DNA from: Yponomeuta sedellus | Taxonomy: Eukaryota; Arthropoda; Insecta; Lepidoptera; Yponomeutidae | Direction of reading: 5' to 3' | Assembly (NCBI GenBank): GCA_934045075.1 | Contig: OW203747.1 | Location: 12,677,894-12,741,893 of the forward strand | Length of the DNA: 64,000 bases | Part shown: positions 31,377 to 42,011 of the stretch, one piece after another | How the letters are laid out: each line of letters starts with the position of its first letter | Numbering within the stretch: the stretch's first letter is position 1 | Notes under the pieces: generated by a model | Seen by the model: only the letters and a program-made list of their open reading frames with translations | Database searches by the model: none | What the model was told of the DNA's origin: nothing | Position numbers and translations under genes: made by a program

Positions 31377-31555
31377 AATTAAAACGGTTTTTATACGGAT
31401 TTTTGCTCGTTTATTACATTTTTACAATTTTCCGACGTTTCGACGCCTACCACCTCAGTCATCCGAGACCACGGCACCTGAAAAAGTGCCGAAACGTTGG
31501 AAAGTAGTAGAAATGTAATAAACGAGCATAAATCCGTATAAAACAGTTTTAATTA
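31377..31555. mobile_element. Foldback element with GAAACGTCGG motif, copy 2
   Basis: Left arm AATTAAAACGGTTTTTATAC ... TTTTCCGACGTTTCGACGCC, right arm GTGCCGAAACGTTGG ... AAACAGTTTTAATTA, with CCTCAGTCATCCGAGACCAC in the centre. About 50-bp arms, imperfect. Confidence 0.7.
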
Positions 31556-32854
31556 AATCAATTATTTGTTGAAAATTTAAGCTGAATTAATATGTTTTAC
31601 TATATTTTACGTTTTGTTATGATTTGGTTGTGAATTAATCTTACAACAATAAATCAATTTGAGATAAGGGTTCTCTGTTATTATGAAGCAAGCGTTCTAC
31701 CCCAGTTCTAAAGCTATTGTGGAATCTGTTACGGCGACTTATCAGATTAGGCAAATCCACATATTAGACAGTCGAAGTGGAAACGTCACAACTACAGCTG
31801 GTTTCACCGAACCATTGATACGCTGGACATGTCCTGTGTCACTTGGTGTGGCAAGACACGGTGCCCTCTTCCTAATGTAGATAGAGATAGAGAACACTTT
31901 ATTGTATAGCTGACCCAGCGAACTTCGTACCGCCTAACAGTCGATTCTTTAATTTTATTTATTTTATTTTTCTCTCGGTAAGAGCCATCCTCGTACTGCA
32001 AGGAATATTCTAAAAAAAGAATTAGCGAAATTGGTTCAGCTGCTCCTGAGATTTACGCTTATCGAGATTCAGCGCTTTTAGCCTCTAAATAAGTTTCTAA
32101 GATTCAGCTATTAATTTTTATGTTTTAGATAAAAAAGAAAATTACACAGATTTTATTTAAACCTTCCCTTATATTTCCCAGACAACCTTTGGATGGTCTG
32201 GAGCAATATATTGGAGAAGGAAGTAGATGTACAAATAAATCACAATATTTCAGATACATATGAATAAAACATGCTTAGTTAAGAAAATTATTATACTAAC
32301 TGTAAATAGATAGACATACAAATAATATACATAAATAGAAAGTGATATAAAAATATACATTTATAAAAATATATATTTAAAAAAATATTAATATATATTT
32401 AATGTAGTCTCCTGACTTTACTCACTACTTTGTGTATGTATGTATTTACTAGCTAGTAAATACATACATACAAGCTGTGCCCCGCGGTGCTACCCGCGGT
32501 TTATAAGGGAAAATAAATTGTGTACAGTAAAAGATATTTTCCCGCAGTAAAACGTAGCCTATGTGTTAAACCAATGCGATCTCAAAGACTAATCCAACGA
32601 TTTCTCACAATATACTGTAGGCGAAAAAAAATTGGATCCTCAATTTAGATATCAGGAAGGTACCACAAAAAAGAAACATTATAACTTATCGTTTTGTCTC
32701 TGCGTGATTAAAATGCTTATCTTGGCCAAATTTCGGCTTTCTAGTTCTTAAAAAGGAGTCAATCGTTGCTTTAGTTAGTATGGTCAGAGTGGAGTTTTTT
32801 CTTGCTGCCTTTTTTTCCAATCCATTTCCATTATACATTGTACAAACAGAAAGT
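31556..32854. other. Mostly unassigned; LINE tail and repeat U inside
   Basis: 31876-31905 is a LINE tail in reverse (GATAGAGATAGAGAACACTT). 32465-32575 is repeat U (GCTGTGCCCCGCGGTGCTAC, TTTTCCCGCAGTAAAACG). A spurious ORF at 31683-31880. No gene. Confidence 0.4.
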
Positions 32855-33020
32855 CAGAGGTCTTAGGGCGGCTTAAAAACTTCTGACACTAAGACCAGCC
32901 ACTAGTCTTGCAAACCTCCACCAATCCGGACTAGGCCCTCGTGATGGAGTATGGCCTATATCCTCCTCAGGGACCCGTGCCCCTGGGTGGGGACATAATG
33001 GGTTGATGATGATGAAACAG
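32855..33020 (+). repeat. 5S-SINE subfamily 2, 3' fragment
   Basis: TCTTAGGGCGGCTTAAAAAC, GTCTTGCAAACCTCCACC, CAGGGACCCGTGCCCC, GGACATAATGGGTTGATGAT: the 3' end with its TGA-type tail. Confidence 0.75.
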
Positions 33021-33237
33021 AATGTAAATTCTACATTGAAATAAAATTTGTTTATTTTGTATATAATTTGACAAGTTTGACGAGTCGTGAATAATGTCTC
33101 AATTCATAGTACTACAAATAGGTTACTATAATTAGATATGGGTACATTGCATATCTGACAGATTAATCAAAGATTAAGAAGTGGGAGGAGTAATTGTACA
33201 GATTGGCTCCGCGACGTACATCGAATAGTCATACTAA
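33021..33237. other. Nothing recognised
   Basis: AT-rich. Confidence 0.4.
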
Positions 33238-33648
33238 ATTACAGTCTGTTAGCTTTTAGAATATACCTCGGGCTCTAGAGTAGGATTCGGTTTCGCCGAA
33301 AGCTCACGAGTCTACAGTCTGTTAGCTTTTGGAATATACCTCGGCTACTATCGGATAAAATCGGATATATTCGTGTAATAAAAATTTATTTTGTATTGTT
33401 ATTTATAACATTTAATGAAGAAAAGTTTTACACAGAGCAGGAAGTAGTATTACACTCGTGTACTTTCGGCAAAAACCGAAGCCTACTCCAGACCCCGAGT
33501 TATATTCTAAAAGCTAACAGACTATAATACTACTTCCTGCTCTGTATACAACTAAAAGTGTCATATTAGTTCCGATATTTCTATTACACGAATATATCCG
33601 ATACTAACCGATGGTAGCCGAGGTATATGCTAAAAGCTGACAGACCGT
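33238..33648. mobile_element. Overlapping MITE-S copies
   Basis: The end sequence AGTCTGTTAGCTTTT / AAAAGCTAACAGACT occurs about four times (33243, 33316, 33510, 33630), alternating in orientation, around the shared interior words CGGTTTCGCCGAAAGC, GAGCAGGAAGTAGTATTACA and ACACGAATATATCCGATAC. This looks like one MITE-S inserted into another, or rearranged copies sharing ends. Confidence 0.65.
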
Positions 33649-34109
33649 ATGAATTGTGGTATTACGAAGAAAAAAATCTCAGTGTCAACGCGGGAATAGA
33701 ACACCGCACCCCTTGCTCCGTGACACCAATAAATCAGAATCATGTGCCAGCTCGTCATAACCGTCGCTGGTACGGCAGCTGTACGGATTTACAGCTGGGG
33801 CAGTGCGCATAAATCTTGGATGCCCGGAGTGTACGCTGTGTGATAGTGGTGGGTAGATTGAAGGTTGTAATTGGAAAATGTAGTTAACTTACTTGCTTAA
33901 CCATACAGGTATTTTTACGAGACAGTTATTGTGACTCGTTACTTTAATTTATTTATTCAGAAACAATTAGCATTTTATTTTTAATATAACTAAAATTAAC
34001 GAACTTTTCTAGTTTGTCTCGGGTCTTGGATGTTATCTATGTATTTATTGTATTAAGTCTATCGTCGAGTTAGCACCCGTAACACAAGTCATTTAGTTGT
34101 ACTTAGTAC
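33649..34109. other. Unassigned; known-type LINE tail at 34010-34105
   Basis: 34015-34105 (TTTGTCTCGGGTCTTGG, TATCGTCGAGTTAGCACCC, AACACAAGTCATTTAG) is the reverse complement of 55910-56010, a shared repeat end. Confidence 0.45.
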
Positions 34110-34418
34110 AGAGTGCTTAGTGCGAGTTTTTTAACTACTCGATCGCGTTGACGTAAACTCATATTTCTATGGCATCGAGGAAGCGCCACCTAGCGACAAG
34201 TGTGGAAATTAAAATTGCTGAGTGCGAGTTATAATGGTTTACGTTGAGAAGTGAACACGTTTACCAGCCAAAACATGAATAAACTCGAGTGCGAGTTGTA
34301 CTGTGACAGCGTTTTGCCAGTTCGAACGGTTAATTTACTCATACTCACTACTCAATGCTCGATTAACGCGGTAGTAAAGTTATTCGATTGGATCTGTCAA
34401 ACTCGCACTAAGCACTCT
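34110..34418 (-). mobile_element. 309-bp MITE, copy 2
   Basis: Reverse complement of 21099-21407, same length, same ends (AGAGTGCTTAGTGCGAG / CTCGCACTAAGCACTCT). Shared interior words include GGCATCGAGGAAGCGCCACC and GCGTTTTGCCAGTTCGAACG. Flanking bases GTAC and GAGC do not form an obvious duplication. Confidence 0.85.
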
Positions 34419-34550
34419 GAGCTAACGTGATATTCCGTGTAATATGTCCATACATATTTATTTTTATATTATTAATCATAAGTTCTACGCTGTAGGATGG
34501 AGGGAGATTTATCATGATAAACATTTCAAACATCGTTTTATTCTAGAATA

Positions 34551-35085
34551 GTTTTTAGGGTTCCGTACCTCAAAAGGAAAAAACGGAACCCTTATAGGAT
34601 CACTTTGTTGTCCGTCTGTCCGTCCGTCCGTCCGTCTGTCAAGACCCTTTTTCTCAGGAACGCGTGGAGGTATGAAGCTGAAATTTATATCAATTACTCA
34701 GGTCTACTGTCCCTTGAAGCTGTGAAAAAATCAAACTTCTAAGCCAACGCAATCAAAAGATACAGCCGTTTATGCCGCAAATTTTCGACACTTGCAAGGG
34801 AATCAAAACCTACAGGGTGCTTCCCGTGAACTCAGAATCTTGAAATTTGGTACGAAGCAACGTCTTATAGCATAGATAAAGGAAAAATTACGAAAACCAT
34901 AAATTTTTAGTTACATCACATAATATATTTTTTTTTAATAATTTTAAACTTACTACCCATTTCCTCATAAACGCGTAGAGGTATTAAATTGAAATTCATA
35001 CCAAATACTCAGGTCTATAATACAGGTTTGTACGGAACCCTCGGTGCGCAAGTCTGACTCGCACTTGGCCGGTTTTTTTTTATAA
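34551..35085 (+). repeat. Widespread arthropod repeat G
   Basis: Starts TTAGGGTTCCGTACCTCAAA, AACGGAACCCTTATAGGATC, then (GTCC)n, and ends GGAACCCTCGGTGCGCAAG, CTGACTCGCACTTGGCCGG. This is a common non-coding interspersed repeat in insects; its mobilising class I leave open. A partial inverted copy lies at 53185-53330. Confidence 0.65.
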
Positions 35086-35257
35086 ACTCTTTTCTTTTAA
35101 CAAGCTACACTTAAAAAAACAATTTTTTCCGGCAAAAAATTAGTAGGGGAATCCGGAATTAAGTTATTTTGGATCGTGTAAAATCTTGTAAATTTATTGC
35201 ACATTCCATAGAGACTTTGGATAGAAAGCACATAATTGCAAACTGATCTGGGACGGA

Positions 35258-35322
35258 TAGCCAGAGTTCGCGGGTTCGAATCCCGGCGTGGGTGGAATTT
35301 TTAGCTTAATAGGTTTTTTAAA
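35258..35322 (+). repeat. SINE-A fragment
   Basis: GGGACGGATAGCCAGAG, GGGTTCGAATCCCGGCG, GGTGGAATTTTTAGC, AATAGGTTTTTT. Confidence 0.65.
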
Positions 35323-35647
35323 ACCGATTAACGTCAACGATTTTGCTTAACATAATTTTGTCTCCGATCTATGTAAAATTTAATTTGACTGTCGATTTAA
35401 TTTCATTCCGATTTTACTGGGCTTTTATTCTATTTATTTGCGATTAAAAACAGTAGTATTCGCATAAATCTGATTTAATTAAACATTGCAAATGTACTAT
35501 CCACTGACTTAGTCCATGAATAACTTAAAAGAATTAGTTGCTGTATGAAAGCGGAAAAGAATTAAATAATAATTAGTGCTGTGTGTTTTGTATATAAATA
35601 AGATAAAAAATAAAATAAAATAAACATTGAAAAAAGCATGAAATTAT
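35323..35647. other. Nothing recognised
   Basis: AT-rich. Confidence 0.4.
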
Positions 35648-35790
35648 TGAAAACCTATTTAGAGGCTAAAAATTCCACCCATGCCGGGACTCTAACCCGC
35701 GACCTCTGGCACGGTTAGTTAGGTTTTAGTCCCAGAATATTGTCTTTAGCACGGGTCAGTGCAACAAAAAGAATATAAAAATAATTACAT
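35648..35790. repeat. SINE-A, head-to-head copy
   Basis: Inverted body (AAAACCTATTTAGAGGC, CCACCCATGCCGGGAC, CGCGACCTCTGG) is followed by a short spacer and then the tail in + orientation (TTGTCTTTAGCACGGGTCAG, GCAACAAAAAGAATATAAAA). Confidence 0.65.
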
Positions 35791-36465
35791 TACATGTAGC
35801 TTGCACAATTCCCTGGCTAACTGAATATATTTGACTTGACTATGTACAATATGGCAACCGGGAGAAATAGATGTTTGTTCTGGAACAGAGGGAGAGGCTA
35901 GATGGTCCATAAACTCATCAGCTAGGGAAAGGGACATTTTTGGAGTGTGAGCATTATTGAAGGCTGACCTAAACCGTTTTATGTTTTTCCAAACAGCAGA
36001 TGGAGGAGTATTAGGTGAAATAAAACGCAAAGCTACAGCTAGCTTTCCAGCTGCAAAAGTACTTTTTGCTTATAGTAAACGTAGCTTTATTAAGCAACAG
36101 GACTTTAATACCAAAGTATTACAAAACTGCTCATAACTCATTGCGGGTTGATATCACAACCCTTATTTGATTTCACAGCGAGTTTATCTCGCAACACCTA
36201 CTTACGTACCAATTTTCCAAAGTGCCAAATTGTTACTTACCTCTGCTGCATTGTACGCGTAATACCCCTCGGACCCATTTGCGTCCTTATTCTCAGGCGC
36301 AGAATGGCCATTATTGCTCGCCGCTATCCCTCGGGGAAAGCTCGCCCCATATGCCGGCGGATTGAAACGCGATTGAATCCCAATTGAATTTAAATCTGCA
36401 TCGCGAGTAGAAAACTGAGAGTGTGAAGCGGTTGTTGGGGGGAGAAAAGTGAGTGCGTTTGTGAA
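35791..36465. other. Unassigned sequence
   Basis: An 81-codon - strand ORF (35785-36030) has a mild RRFISPNTPPSAVWKNIKRF-like composition suggesting an old transposon ORF, but no motif I can name. No other signal. Confidence 0.3.
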
Positions 36466-36469
36466 TTCT

Positions 36470-36890
36470 TTGTGGCACCACTGCTAGTGTAAGTGTGAAG
36501 GAAAACAGCGTGAGGGATCCTGAGTGTCTAAGGTGTTCAAATACCTCAGAGCTCGAAATTTCCAAACTGCGTTGGGCAGTGGGACTAACTGCTATTTTAT
36601 TTTATTTCGATATCGATATCAACCCTTGTATGTCCATGTCCCCACTGCTGAAGCACGGGTCTCTTCATGAATCGGGGGCCGAGTCCGGTTTTGGTGGAGG
36701 ATTGTAAGACAGTGGCGGGCCTTATTGTCAGAAGTTATCAAGCCGCCCATAAGACCTCTGATATGGCTTAACGACTGCCATTACATGACAGCCGGCGCCA
36801 AGGGCTTAACGTGCCTTGCGAAGCACGGAAGCGCTCGGAAAAATACCGCTAGCGGTAGTCACGCGACGGTCACCCATCTTGCAACTGTGG
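36470..36890. repeat. SINE-C fragment then 5S-SINE copy
   Basis: 36490-36595 is SINE-C, + orientation (GTGTGAAGGAAAACAGCG, TACCTCAGAGCTCGAAATT). 36611-36890 is a 5S-SINE, - orientation (ATCAACCCTTGTATGTCC ... CGGTCACCCATC), with a deletion near 36675. Confidence 0.65.
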
Positions 36891-36989
36891 AGACGGCACT
36901 ACAGTTAACTATTTACTTTGCGAAATCCCCAGTTCGGAAAGTGGCCCTCAGTCGCTAAAAAGCACCCTTTTTCTGTCTCTCATAATATC

Positions 36990-37385
36990 ATAGTTAGAAT
37001 ATTTTCGGGGCTTAATCGCGTAGAAATTTATTGCTATTTTACCTCGACGTTTCGACGACGTTACAGTCATCGTGGTCACGAGAAGACTGATGGCTGGCAC
37101 CCGTTCGCATCTTCGGCTGATGAGGTTTCAGACTACCCTCAATCAGCTATCACAAAGCACTATTAGGGTTGCGACACACTACACGTTCCACTAATGTGGA
37201 ACACATCTTGATGACCGGATCCCACGTTTGCGACAGTTTGAAACCACATTCCCGATTAAAATTTTTGTGTTTCTTAATTTCAACCGCTTCACGCACAATT
37301 CTAACTATGTGTACAAGTCGCGAAAGTTTAAAATATCTCATAATATCTCTTATCCACTTTCCTAGTCCGGGTATTTCTAGCACGG
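36990..37385 (-). pseudogene. Penelope-like element, C-terminal fragment and 3' region
   Basis: The - strand frame 37150-37383 contains RLVHIVRIVREAVEIKKHKN, FNRECGFKLSQTWDPVI. This resembles the C terminus of Penelope-like retroelements, downstream of the GIY-YIG endonuclease (REAIEI.KH..NFNR..G..LS..W.PV). Downstream on the same strand, 36990-37145 holds GATGACTGTAACGTCGTCG and AAACGTCGAGGT, also found as a foldback at 46110-46345. The endonuclease catalytic part and the reverse transcriptase are missing. Confidence 0.6.
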
Positions 37386-37451
37386 AATCACAATTTAGGT
37401 AGATTGTACGGAATGGCTGGTGCGTTAGCGCACAAACCGTGTCTTCCTATC

Positions 37452-37790
37452 TTACTGTATAGTCTGTTAGCTTTTAGAATACTATCGGATAGAATCTAAT
37501 ATATTCGTGTAATAGAAATATCGGAAATAATATGACGCTTAACTTTACATAACTTGTACTATTTTTATTTTTAATGCACTAACCCGTGCTAAGGACAATT
37601 TTAACATGAATCCCGGCATGGGTGGAATTTTTAGCCTCTAAATTGGTTTTTACATAACTTTTCAAAATAGTGAAGAAAAGTTTTATACAGAGCAGGAAGT
37701 CGTATTACACTCGTGTGCTTTCGGCGAAAACCGAAGCCTACTCTGGAGTCCGAGGTATATTCTAAAAGCTAACAGACTATAGTTTCCATT
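37452..37790. mobile_element. MITE-S copy with a SINE-A inserted in it
   Basis: MITE ends AGTCTGTTAGCTTTTAG (37455) and AAAAGCTAACAGACTATAG (37786). Inside, a SINE-A (37556-37649) sits between duplications TTACATAACTT (37545-37555 and 37650-37660). The SINE is head-to-head: the tail (ACTATTTTTATTTTTAATG ... GGACAATTTT) is inverted against the body (AATCCCGGCATGGGTGG ... AATTGGTTTT). The MITE therefore predates the SINE. Confidence 0.85.
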
Positions 37791-38139
37791 TGAGGCGGCT
37801 CAAGGAGCTATTCTATAGCTAACTACACACGTAGTTTGCTTTTTATTTGTTTTCTTTATTAGGCAAGTGAAACAGGTAATAATGGTTTTAAACTAGCTTA
37901 GCACACAAAGCTCATTGAAATACATGGACTATATAAATAAGGTAGTATTTATATCTAGAAATAATACCACACGTTTCTTATCAAACTATATAGGACCTTA
38001 CTCCCAACTTCGAACTACAAAACAGCCTTTTAAACACCTGGTCCATTTCAAAATTTAGATAATATTGGAAAAAAATTTACAAAAAAACTCCAAACTTAGT
38101 CTTTTCAAAGTCATTAATTAACAGAGTTTACAAAATTAT
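37791..38139. other. Nothing recognised
   Basis: AT-rich. Confidence 0.4.
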
Positions 38140-38361
38140 TATAAAGTACCCGGAACCGGCGTGCGTGCATGCAACGACTTATGAACGTTGATGAAGCGAA
38201 GGTCATCTGTCAGGATCGCGGCAAGTGGCAGTCCCTGGTCTCTGCCTACCCCTCTGGGATACAGGTATGTATGTATGTATGTATGTATGTATGTATGTAT
38301 GTATGTATGTATGTATGTATGTATGTATGTATGTATGTATGTATGTATGTATGTATGTATG

Positions 38362-38392
<31 letters not shown>

Positions 38393-38395
38393 TAT
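38140..38395 (+). mobile_element. RTE-type LINE 3' end with (GTAT)n tail
   Basis: ACCCGGAACCGGCGTGCG, AACGTTGATGAAGCGAAGG, GGCAAGTGGCAGTCCCTGG, CCCTCTGGGATACAGG, then a tetranucleotide microsatellite (38264-38391). One frame gives MNVDEAKVICQDRGKWQSLV, the last residues of the RTE polymerase. Confidence 0.8.
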
Positions 38396-38572
38396 AAAAC
38401 AAAGAAGTCATGCATTTTACTGGCTTTAATTCTAGAAATCATTGTCATCTAAATAATCCTTTATGTTATAGTAGCCCTGGTGGCACAAAGTGTACTCAAC
38501 ACATTTTTGAACCGCGTTTCTGGCAAGCTTAATATATCTTCTTTTCTTTCTAATCTGGTTTTATTTCTGATG

Positions 38573-38985
38573 TCTGATATGTTAATATTCTTTTTTGTTG
38601 CACTAACCCGTGCTAAGGACAATTTTAAAAACCTATTTAAAGGCTAAAAATTCCACCCATGCCGGGACTCGAACCCGCGACCTCTGGCTATCCGTGCCAG
38701 CGCTCTATCCAACTGAGCTAATGGGCGCTCGTACTTTGCAGTTAGGTTTTACATCGGAATGATGTCACTGTACCCACACGATTATATTCTTTTTATTGCA
38801 CTAACCCGTGCTAAGGACAATTTTAAAAACCTATTTAGAGGCTAGTCGCTGCCTGTACTTGCCCATTAGCTCAGTTGAGAGAGCGCTGGCACGGTTAGGC
38901 AAAGGTCGCGGGTTCGAGTCCCGGCATGGGTGGAATTTTTGGTCTCTAAATAGAGACCAAAAATTCCACCCATTTCTGATATGTT
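38573..38985. mobile_element. Chimeric SINE-A insertion, one target duplication
   Basis: Perfect 11-bp duplication TCTGATATGTT (38573-38583 and 38975-38985) encloses 391 bp. In order: a complete SINE-A in - orientation with tail (38600-38730); a spacer (about 38731-38790); a second inverted tail plus AAAAACCTATTTAGAGGC; a SINE-A body in + orientation starting GTCGCTGCCTGTACTTGCCC; and a final short palindrome GGTCTCTAAATAGAGACC returning to the inverted body. Confidence 0.8.
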
Positions 38986-39285
38986 TCAAAACGTGGAACT
39001 TCTGCAGTACACCATTCCGCTCCGGGCAATATCGCTTGCCATTGAGATGAGAGTGTCCCACCCATTAGAGACACAGGCGCGCTAAGTGCGTTTTTACTGG
39101 ACACTATAAAACGTTACTGACCGAAAAAGAAAACGCTTTTCCGCTTTGGGCTCAAGCCGTTTTCGCCCTTATTCCATTTGGAGTTTGTTTTCTGATTGAA
39201 ATTGCGATGGAACACATATCTTAAGATACACATTGGCGCTGAATTAAATATAGGACTCCGTTAAAAGCACAGATCGTTAAGATAT
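38986..39285. other. Nothing recognised
   Basis: No feature. Confidence 0.4.
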
Positions 39286-39289
39286 AAAA

Positions 39290-39321
<32 letters not shown>

Positions 39322-39942
39322 GAGAAAGAGAAAAAGAGAGAAAGAGAGAAAGAGAGAAAGAGAGATAGAGAGAAAGAGAGAAAGAGAGAAAGAGAGAAAG
39401 AGAGAAAGAGAGAAAGAGAGAAAGAGAGAAAGAGAGAAAGAGAGAAAGAGAGAAAGAGAGAAAGAGAGAAAGAGAGAAAGAGAGAAAGAGAGAAAGAGAG
39501 AAAGAGAGAAAGAGAGAAAGAGAGAAAAGAGAGAAAGATAGAAAGATAGAAAGAGAGAAAGAGAGAAAGAGAGAAAGAGAGAAAGAGAGAAAGAGAGAAA
39601 GAGAGAAAGAGAGAAAGGGAGAAAGGGAGAAAGGGAGAAAGGGAGAAAGGGTGAAAGGGAGAAAGGGAGAAAGGGAGAAAGGGAGAAAAGGAGAAAGGGA
39701 GAAAGGGAGAAAGGGAGAAAGGGAGAAAGGGAGAAAGGGAGAAAGGGAGAAAGGGAGAAAGGGAGAAAGGGAGAAAGGGAGAAAGGGAGAAAGGGAGAAA
39801 GGGAGAAAGGGAGAAAGGGAGAAAGGGAGAAAGGGAGAAAGGGAGAAAGGGAGAAAGGGAGAAAGAGAGATAGAGAGAAAGAGAGAAAGAGAGAAAGAGA
39901 TAAAGAGAGAAATAGAGAAAGAGAAAGAGAGAAAGAAAGAAA
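39286..39942 (+). repeat. All-purine satellite, period 8
   Basis: About 650 bp nearly without pyrimidines on the + strand: (GAAA)n at the left edge, (GAGAGAAA)n to about 39610, (GGGAGAAA)n from about 39612 to 39860, then (GAGAGAAA)n again. The long ORFs of S, L, F, P and of K, G, E, R are read from this tract and are not genes. Confidence 0.9.
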
Positions 39943-40770
39943 AACATTAATTGCATCAACAGTCACACACACACAAGACCCCAAACAAATACAAAAAATA
40001 TATACAAAATGTTTTATTTAAAAGAGAAAGATTACCTACAAGCATGTTAACGGAGAACATCAAAAGGTAATAAAGTAGTAAACACAACTTAAGCAGTTTT
40101 GTCGCGGTGTGTTTCAAAATCATGGGTATGTAGTACATAACAATTGAATTCTGACGTAGGTAAGATTAAAAACGTAGTCTAAACTAGGATTAAAACTGTA
40201 TTTTAGGCTCTGTATGGAATTTGGAACTAACCAAATTCGCTTGGTCGACGCTTCAGGAGACCCGAGGGCTGGTGCTTACTTTGGCCAAAGGTTAATCCTC
40301 GCCATACAGCGAGGCAATGCCGCCAGCCTTCTTGGTACTCTGCCGCCCGACAGCGATCTGGCTATCAAGTTCGCAAGCAGCGATCAAGTTCGTTATCAAC
40401 CCTTGTGTGTCCCCACTTGCCTACACCATCTACAAAACCATGTCCCAAACACTACAGTATGCGAGTGGTCCCTTCACCCATCTGTGTGAGTGAAGATGCC
40501 ACTGGACGTTGTATAAATCATCACATTACGTGGATTCAAAATGTCAATGTTTTTTAAACCACGACCACGCGACGGATAACGCAACGCAGAGATGGTCGGC
40601 CAAAGCATGGTCGGCCAAAGGATCTCTCGATCTTCTTGTCCGGATGGTAGATGACTGCTCAATACAGGGCGAGGTGGAATATCATGGGATGCCTCAGGAC
40701 ACAAACACGGACACAAGCTAAAAGTAGTTTACTCGGTTTCCCTCCAGTCCAATTAAACTGACAAGTTTTG
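39943..40770. other. Unassigned; possible LINE ORF scrap at 40214-40390
   Basis: 40214-40395 encodes [30 protein letters not shown], which reads like a transposon or gene ORF but stops in a 5S-SINE end (40393-40420). 40440-40525 is the repeat also at 15655. Identity unknown. Confidence 0.35.
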
Positions 40771-40828
40771 TCTGAAAATAAGCGACAAAGAGAGAGTTAA
40801 CTCGCCTCGTTCATATTTGATCAGCCGA
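40771..40828 (+). other. 58-bp segment shared with the tandem chimera at 42.9 kb
   Basis: TCTGAAAATAAGCGACAAAG, AGAGAGTTAACTCGCCTCG, TTCATATTTGATCAGCCGA. The same 58 bp occurs twice between LINE copies at 42875-42931 and 43005-43061. Confidence 0.8.
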
Positions 40829-42011
40829 GTCCGCCGCAAACCGGTTAGATCCGGTATTGTCCGCCTGCCATCCGGTTTTATCCGCCGTATACCGATGCGC
40901 GCCAGACAGTTGAGCGCCATTTTTGGCGGTGTTCCGGGCTTTTGCTCGATCTAAATATAAACTCTTTTTTGTTAAGGGAAAAATGGTTCCGGTTTTTTTC
41001 GACTGAACTTCAGTTTATACCGTTGGCCAGTAACTGTAGCAGCCGCTCGGAATTAGCTTTTATTGTGCGTGAATTAAAGGCGAGTATTGTATAGAAAAAG
41101 TATAGAAAAAGAAAAATCCTCCAAATCTCGTATGTGATTAATGAAAGGGAGTTTTAACGGAAAGGTTGTGTACATTATTTATATTTTTTTCAATATGTTT
41201 TAAGCAATGATAACTAGATATCCAATAATAATTTAATTTAAGGTGGTTTTCTTATTCTGACATGGACATGTTATTACTTCGGACGAAAAGTTTGATTTAA
41301 TTACAGTAAAGACTAGTTAAAAAAGGGAACTTTTTCTCAAGTTTCTTATTTTTTTTACTAATATTTTTGCATTACATTTCCTTATGTGCCCTATAAACGT
41401 CCCATTGCAGGGCACAGGCCTTCTCCGTGAGAGGGCTTAATTGCCACGCGTGCCCACTGCGGATTGGCAATTCGACCGCCGAGGTATTTGTACACCTCAG
41501 ACACTCAGGTTTCCTCACGGTTACAAAAAAATCTTCGTAAATAAAGCTCAAAAAGTAAATAAAATAAAATAAAGTAAATAAAATAGGTTTTTTTAAAATA
41601 AAGCTCCTTTACTTTTTTCGATACCTGATCAACTTTTACATTGATATTCTAAATTCGCTTAAAAAAGTTAAACTAAAAGTTCAATTAACGCGTATAAAGG
41701 TTGATGTGCTGTTGTCCGTAGCTTTGCGACGGAAAAAACAGTCTCCCGTCATTTGTTTACGAGCTTAAGTGGCTCTTTGACTCGCCGGAAAATGAGATTT
41801 CGCTTCGGGTCTCAAATTATTACTTTTCTGCGTAAATTCATTAGAAAGCAAATTGTTCGGTGGCGGTCCTGCGAGACGGGGGTCTTCTTGTACTTTCACG
41901 TAGAGACGTTTAAGGTATATCCACGTTGACACCGCCGAGTGGTGGCAACGTGGATAAGGTATATCCTTATCGGGCATGCAGAAAAAGGAACTGCAACCAA
42001 AATTATTAATT
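40829..42011. other. Unassigned; SINE-C piece at 41385-41525
   Basis: 40830-40915 has CCGGTTAGATCCGG-type repeated words. 41385-41525 is inverted SINE-C (GGGCACAGGCCTTCTCC, TTGCCACGCGTGCCCACTG). 41920-41965 contains an inverted pair CGTTGACACC / GGTGGCAACG. No gene. Confidence 0.4.

Noticed and set aside
39261..39984. Two 232-235-codon ORFs rich in S, L, F and P and a K/G/E/R-rich ORF
   Set aside because: They come from the all-purine period-8 satellite and have no real coding signal.
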